Assembly: GCF_013403245.1 (NCBI RefSeq)
Contig: NZ_JACBNQ010000002.1
Location: 124,001-188,000, forward strand
DNA: 64,000 bases
Direction of reading: 5' to 3'
DNA from: Sedimentibacter hydroxybenzoicus DSM 7310
Lineage (GTDB): Bacteria > Bacillota > Clostridia > Tissierellales > Sedimentibacteraceae
The notes beneath the pieces are model-generated. The model saw only the letters and a program-made list of their open reading frames with translations, was not told the DNA's origin and searched no databases. Made by a program: the position numbers and the translations under genes. Within the stretch, counting starts at the first letter, position 1. Each line of letters opens with the position of its first letter. Shown piece after piece: positions 60,751 through 64,000 of this stretch.

Positions 60751-60803
60751 TGTCATCCTGAGCGCAATCGAAAGATGCTCTAAACCCACTTCTCAGAGTC
60801 TTT
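60751..60803 (+). repeat. Dispersed repeat, copy 3
   Basis: TGTCATCCTGAGCG-CAATCGAAAGATGCTC (60751-60780) matches copy 1 at 45046. It lies between the HesB-like and spoIID genes and is non-coding. Confidence 0.6.
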
Positions 60804-60817
60804 TTTGATCTTACTTC

Positions 60818-61885
60818 TTATTTCATGCTGACAATTTCAATCCCGGTATAATAATGCTTCAGGATTTCTGTATAATCATAGCCCTCATCAGCCATCCCCT
60901 CTGCGCCCCATTGACTCATGCCCACACCGTGACCGTATCCTGTGGTTACAATTTCTATTTCATTGCCTGATTGTATGAAATTAAAATTGGTTGAGTTTAA
61001 ATTGAAAAGGGATCTTATTTCGCGCCCCGATACTTCTCTGTCATCGATATAGATTGTTTTAATTTTACCGCCTTCGCTTACTTCTCCAAGTATAATTTTT
61101 TCACCTAAGTTATTTCTTGAAATATTTAAATCACCGTATACGGATTTTATCTTACTGATAAAATCGTCAACATTCAGCTTGATTGAACCATGCATTCGCG
61201 GTGCTTCATCTTCGTAAGGGCTTTCGACACTCCTTAAGTACGGAACAGGTGCCGAAAAAACATCCTCAGAATTTTCGGTTCTTCCTCCGCTGGTAGAATG
61301 AAATAACGGCTCAATAATCTTGTTATCATAGGTCAGTATCTGTCCTTTTGTAGATGTAACAGCACTTTCTATTTTGCCCCAATACTGTTCATACCAGCCT
61401 TCGTCATGTAAAGCGATTAAATCATCCCTTGAATGCCACGCCTGACAATGTATATCAGTGCAAACAGGTGCACCTGGATGGTCGGGATGACCGTTCGGGT
61501 ATTTTTTTAATCTGTATAATAGGTATGTCCTTGCTGAAACCGCTTGAGCTTTAAGGGCTTCGGAGCTGAACTCTGCAGGCATTTCGGAAGCGACTACACC
61601 TTTTATATATTCTTCAAAATCTATGACCATAATTTCTTTGGTCTTTGTATTATAGACTTTTATAAGCTCCGGTTCTTCAATACTTGATTTTTTTAATAAC
61701 TCTTCGTTTTTTTTGCTTATATTTTTGCTATTATCATAAATCTTATCCTCTGCCTCAGTTGATGCATTATTTACATTCATTTTACTTTCCAAAAAACTCA
61801 GTGATAAATTTGGAATAGCTAAAAGCATTATAAATATAAGTAATGCATAAATCAGACGGTTTAACAAAAAAATCAACCCCTTCAT
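60818..61885 (-). CDS. spoIID: Stage II sporulation protein D
   Basis: A 355-residue membrane-anchored lytic enzyme that thins septal peptidoglycan during engulfment, with SpoIIM and SpoIIP. N-terminal helix (about 10-30), SpoIID domain from about residue 70: EEYIKGVVASEMPAEFSSEAL, AQAVSARTYLLY, SGGRTENSEDVF, GYGHGVGMSQWGA. Length agrees with the family. Start at 61885. Divergent from spoIIQ; 117 bases between them should hold sporulation promoters. Confidence 0.95.
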   Translation of the reverse strand: MKGLIFLLNRLIYALLIFIMLLAIPNLSLSFLESKMNVNNASTEAEDKIYDNSKNISKKNEELLKKSSIEEPELIKVYNTKTKEIMVIDFEEYIKGVVASEMPAEFSSEALKAQAVSARTYLLYRLKKYPNGHPDHPGAPVCTDIHCQAWHSRDDLIALHDEGWYEQYWGKIESAVTSTKGQILTYDNKIIEPLFHSTSGGRTENSEDVFSAPVPYLRSVESPYEDEAPRMHGSIKLNVDDFISKIKSVYGDLNISRNNLGEKIILGEVSEGGKIKTIYIDDREVSGREIRSLFNLNSTNFNFIQSGNEIEIVTTGYGHGVGMSQWGAEGMADEGYDYTEILKHYYTGIEIVSMK

Positions 61886-62002
61886 CGTAAGTTTACTATC
61901 ATACTATGAATTAATTAAATTTTTTAGAACAATTTTGTATTAAATAAAAAAAATGGGACACACTATTTTCAGATAATAAAGAAGCATGTAACGGAGGTTT
62001 AT

Positions 62003-62704
62003 ATGAAAAACAGATTTAAAAATGCAAGAACAAAAATGAAAAATTTCTTTATTAGATTAAAACACAAGGACACAAGTTTTTTTATCATTGCCCTTTGCAT
62101 TGTTTTACTATCAACAGCAATCGTATGGAGATATACTTCAAATTCCGGTAAGGAAAATAACGTGGCAGACAATAGGAACGAAGATGAAAACATCGGAGTT
62201 AATCTTGACCCTGTCGAGGAAGAAAATAGAAGTATAATGGAAGGATACGAGAATGCTAAAGATGAAGAAGACGAGAAAGACAGTGAGAATTCTGATAATC
62301 TCAATACGATGAAATTGCCGCTGGATGGGGAAATTATCAGAGAGTTTACAATGGATGACCTAATTTATTATGAAGCAATCGGAGAATGGAGAGTACATAG
62401 AGGAGTGGATATTAAGCCTAATGATACGTTGATGATTGAATCTGCACTGGCAGGCACCGTAGAATCGGTCAACACATCAGAAATAATGGGCACGGAAATA
62501 ATTATAGACCATGGAAACAACATTAAAACAGTTTACAGCAATTTAGTAACAGCTTCTGTAAAAGTGGGAGAGCAGGTGCAGCAGGGACATGTGATAGGAA
62601 ATGTAGGTAAAATAGCAAGCATTGAATCAGCAGACGGAGCACACTTGCATTTTGAGTTACTTGTAGACGGTAAAAATGTTAATCCATTGGACTATATTAA
62701 ATAG
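62003..62704 (+). CDS. spoIIQ: SpoIIQ-like M23 protein
   Basis: A 233-residue membrane protein: one helix (about 24-46), an acidic linker, and an M23 domain at about 110-230 with HRGVD, IIIDHGNN and HLHFELL. In sporulating Clostridia SpoIIQ in the forespore pairs with SpoIIIAH in the mother cell; its zinc site is kept, as here. The neighbours spoIID and spoIIID make this identity likely. CGGAGG precedes ATG 62003. Confidence 0.8.
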   Translation: MKNRFKNARTKMKNFFIRLKHKDTSFFIIALCIVLLSTAIVWRYTSNSGKENNVADNRNEDENIGVNLDPVEEENRSIMEGYENAKDEEDEKDSENSDNLNTMKLPLDGEIIREFTMDDLIYYEAIGEWRVHRGVDIKPNDTLMIESALAGTVESVNTSEIMGTEIIIDHGNNIKTVYSNLVTASVKVGEQVQQGHVIGNVGKIASIESADGAHLHFELLVDGKNVNPLDYIK

Positions 62705-62778
62705 CACAATAAGGTTCTAATAGGACAAAGAAATGCATAAAAATGTAAATAAGACGGTATAGCCAAAGGGGGTTAATA

Positions 62779-63054
62779 ATGAAAGATTACATAGAACGGA
62801 GAGCCATGGAGATTGCGGAATATATTATAAGTACTGAATCTACCGTGAGGCAGACGGCGAAAAAGTTCGGCGTGAGCAAAAGCACTGTCCATAAGGATGT
62901 AACAGAACGTCTTCCCAAACTGAACCCTCCAGCTGCAAGCGAAGTAAAAAAAGTTTTGCTGAAAAACAAGTCTGAAAGGCATATCAGAGGAGGAAAAGCA
63001 ACTCGCTTAAAATATAAAGAAGCACATGAGCACGACAAAGTTAGCAATATGTAA
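62779..63054 (+). CDS. spoIIID: Stage III sporulation regulator SpoIIID
   Basis: A 91-residue DNA-binding regulator of mother-cell sporulation genes. HTH: STVRQTAKKFGVSKSTVHKDV, then ERLPKLN and a basic tail HIRGGKATRLKYKE. Sequence and length are typical. GGGGG lies before ATG 62779. It follows spoIIQ by 74 bases. Confidence 0.97.
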   Translation: MKDYIERRAMEIAEYIISTESTVRQTAKKFGVSKSTVHKDVTERLPKLNPPAASEVKKVLLKNKSERHIRGGKATRLKYKEAHEHDKVSNM

Positions 63055-63068
63055 TTAACCACTTGATG

Positions 63069-63104
63069 AAAGACACTGACTGTAATGGTTGGTGTCTTTT
63101 GTGT
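63069..63104 (+). terminator. Terminator after spoIIID
   Basis: AAAGACACTGAC (63069-63080) and GTTGGTGTCTTT (63088-63099) pair with one G-U and are followed by T. Confidence 0.8.
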
Positions 63105-63230
63105 TTCTTGAGTAAAATATAAAATTGCTTTATACGGCATAAAAAAAATTTGCAGCCCTGCTTGATTCTATTCGTAATTGCGTATAAAATATAGTTGATT
63201 AAATTTATTGCAAAGTCGGTGAAATTATTT

Positions 63231-64000
63231 ATGGAACATATGGAGTATATTACTGTAGGGGAAGCGGCAGCAAAATGGAATATATCCTTGCGAAGGGTAC
63301 AGAAGCTTTGTGAGCAGGAGCGCATTCTCGGAGCCAGGAAGCTTGGAAGAGCCTGGATGCTTCCTGCCGGCACAGAAAAACCCACAGACCCGCGCAGGGG
63401 GAAAAAATGCGCTCAAAATACCCTGTCTTCCGAATTGGCACATGTAGTCTCAATGACCAATGCACCGATGCCTATGCACAACGCAGAAGCGATTCTGGAT
63501 ACTGTAAAGGAGGATTGTGCAAGGCTTCAATACGAGGCGGAGTTTGCCTATTTTCGAGGGGATTTTCAGCAGTCGATGGACTACTTTCATAGTATAAAGG
63601 GCAACGATGCCGTAAAGCTTCGTGCCAGCATCGTAGCAGTTGCTGCCGTTATCAGCTTGGGAGATTATCATACATACATGGAAATAGAAGCGTATCTTAA
63701 GGATAAAATAATAGGTGGCGGTGATGTAGCTGTTTTCGCTGAGCTTTCCCTTGCAGCCGCATCAGTTAGCTGTATAGTACCTAATCTTGCCCCTGAGTGG
63801 CTGAGGGAAGGAAATTTCGACGATGTACCCATGCAGTTTCGTTATTATGCTCTTTATCTCAGGGCAAAATATTTGCAATGTATAGGCAAGTATGAAGCAA
63901 TGCTTTCTGTGGCACAGACTGCATTGACTCTTGATGAGCCTGAGAATACCTTTACGTTCACAGGCATATATCTTCGGTTGTGTTGTGCAACGGCTTGTCA
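63231..64000 (+). CDS. HTH transcription regulator with helical repeat domain, cut by window end
   Basis: An open frame from ATG 63231 to the end of the window, 256 codons so far, with no stop. N-terminus (about 4-45) is an excisionase/HTH_17-like domain: ITVGEAAAKWNISLRRVQKLCEQ, then GARKLGRAWMLPAG. After a spacer come helical, TPR-like repeats (about 95-256: YEAEFAYFRGDFQQSMDYF and the like). Related Clostridial regulators end in a LuxR DNA-binding domain, which would lie outside. The ribosome site GTCGGTGA is weak. The segment is GC-richer than the sporulation genes before it, hinting at recent transfer. Confidence 0.72.
   Translation, partial: MEHMEYITVGEAAAKWNISLRRVQKLCEQERILGARKLGRAWMLPAGTEKPTDPRRGKKCAQNTLSSELAHVVSMTNAPMPMHNAEAILDTVKEDCARLQYEAEFAYFRGDFQQSMDYFHSIKGNDAVKLRASIVAVAAVISLGDYHTYMEIEAYLKDKIIGGGDVAVFAELSLAAASVSCIVPNLAPEWLREGNFDDVPMQFRYYALYLRAKYLQCIGKYEAMLSVAQTALTLDEPENTFTFTGIYLRLCCATAC

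Overview
The window joins two kinds of DNA. Positions 1 to about 36.8 kb are GC-richer mobile DNA: one or more integrative conjugative elements (ICEs) with Tn1549-like mobilisation genes. Positions 36.8-64 kb are the AT-rich chromosome of an anaerobic, spore-forming Firmicute. SpoIID, a SpoIIQ-like peptidase, SpoIIID, a T-box leader, an SLH-domain protein and an rpsF-ssb-rpsR operon point to Clostridia or Tissierellia; I cannot name the species from sequence alone.

ICE layout. The left edge cuts an amidoligase gene. It is followed by a gamma-glutamylcyclotransferase, a membrane-anchored M23 peptidase, DUF3846 and DUF6103 proteins, a gene-free stretch with inverted repeats (candidate oriT), a small relaxosome protein, a MobP/MobL-type relaxase fused to Sel1 repeats, a DUF3991/Toprim protein, a VirD4-type coupling ATPase and a winged-helix protein (to 10.0 kb). 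Next is a 14-kb cargo block (10.3-24.2 kb): an excisionase-like HTH protein, a LuxR-type regulator with a 12-helix membrane sensor, then ten genes for zinc-ribbon membrane proteins, lipoproteins and large secreted beta-rich proteins. I cannot assign this block to a known system. A class I cyclic-di-GMP riboswitch with its own terminator stands directly downstream. Then come an ICE sigma factor, a gene-poor structured stretch, a PemK-like toxin, a triplet of large serine recombinases (the middle one without a catalytic domain), and small ICE accessory genes up to 34.9 kb.

Boundary. An AAA/DUF4143 ATPase, the remnant of an HTH gene, and the 3' half of a tRNA-Ser gene (anticodon loop to CCA) lie at 35.1-36.9 kb. 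The tRNA half looks like the right attachment site of a tRNA-targeting island. No tyrosine integrase is visible, so the serine-recombinase ICE may sit inside an older island.

Chromosome. From 36.9 kb: a small membrane protein, an MscS-related channel, a response regulator and an ABC permease both truncated at one deletion junction, a HAD phosphatase, a YgiN-like monooxygenase, a heterodimeric ABC exporter, argG behind a T-box leader, an aminotransferase, tRNA-Lys, a soluble hybrid histidine kinase, a PRPP synthetase, MreB/Mbl, GalU, a phosphosugar mutase, a lytic transglycosylase with SLH repeats, M23 peptidases, a YycJ-like hydrolase, rpsF-ssb-rpsR, a HesB-like protein and the spoIID/spoIIQ/spoIIID group. 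A transcription regulator runs off the right edge.
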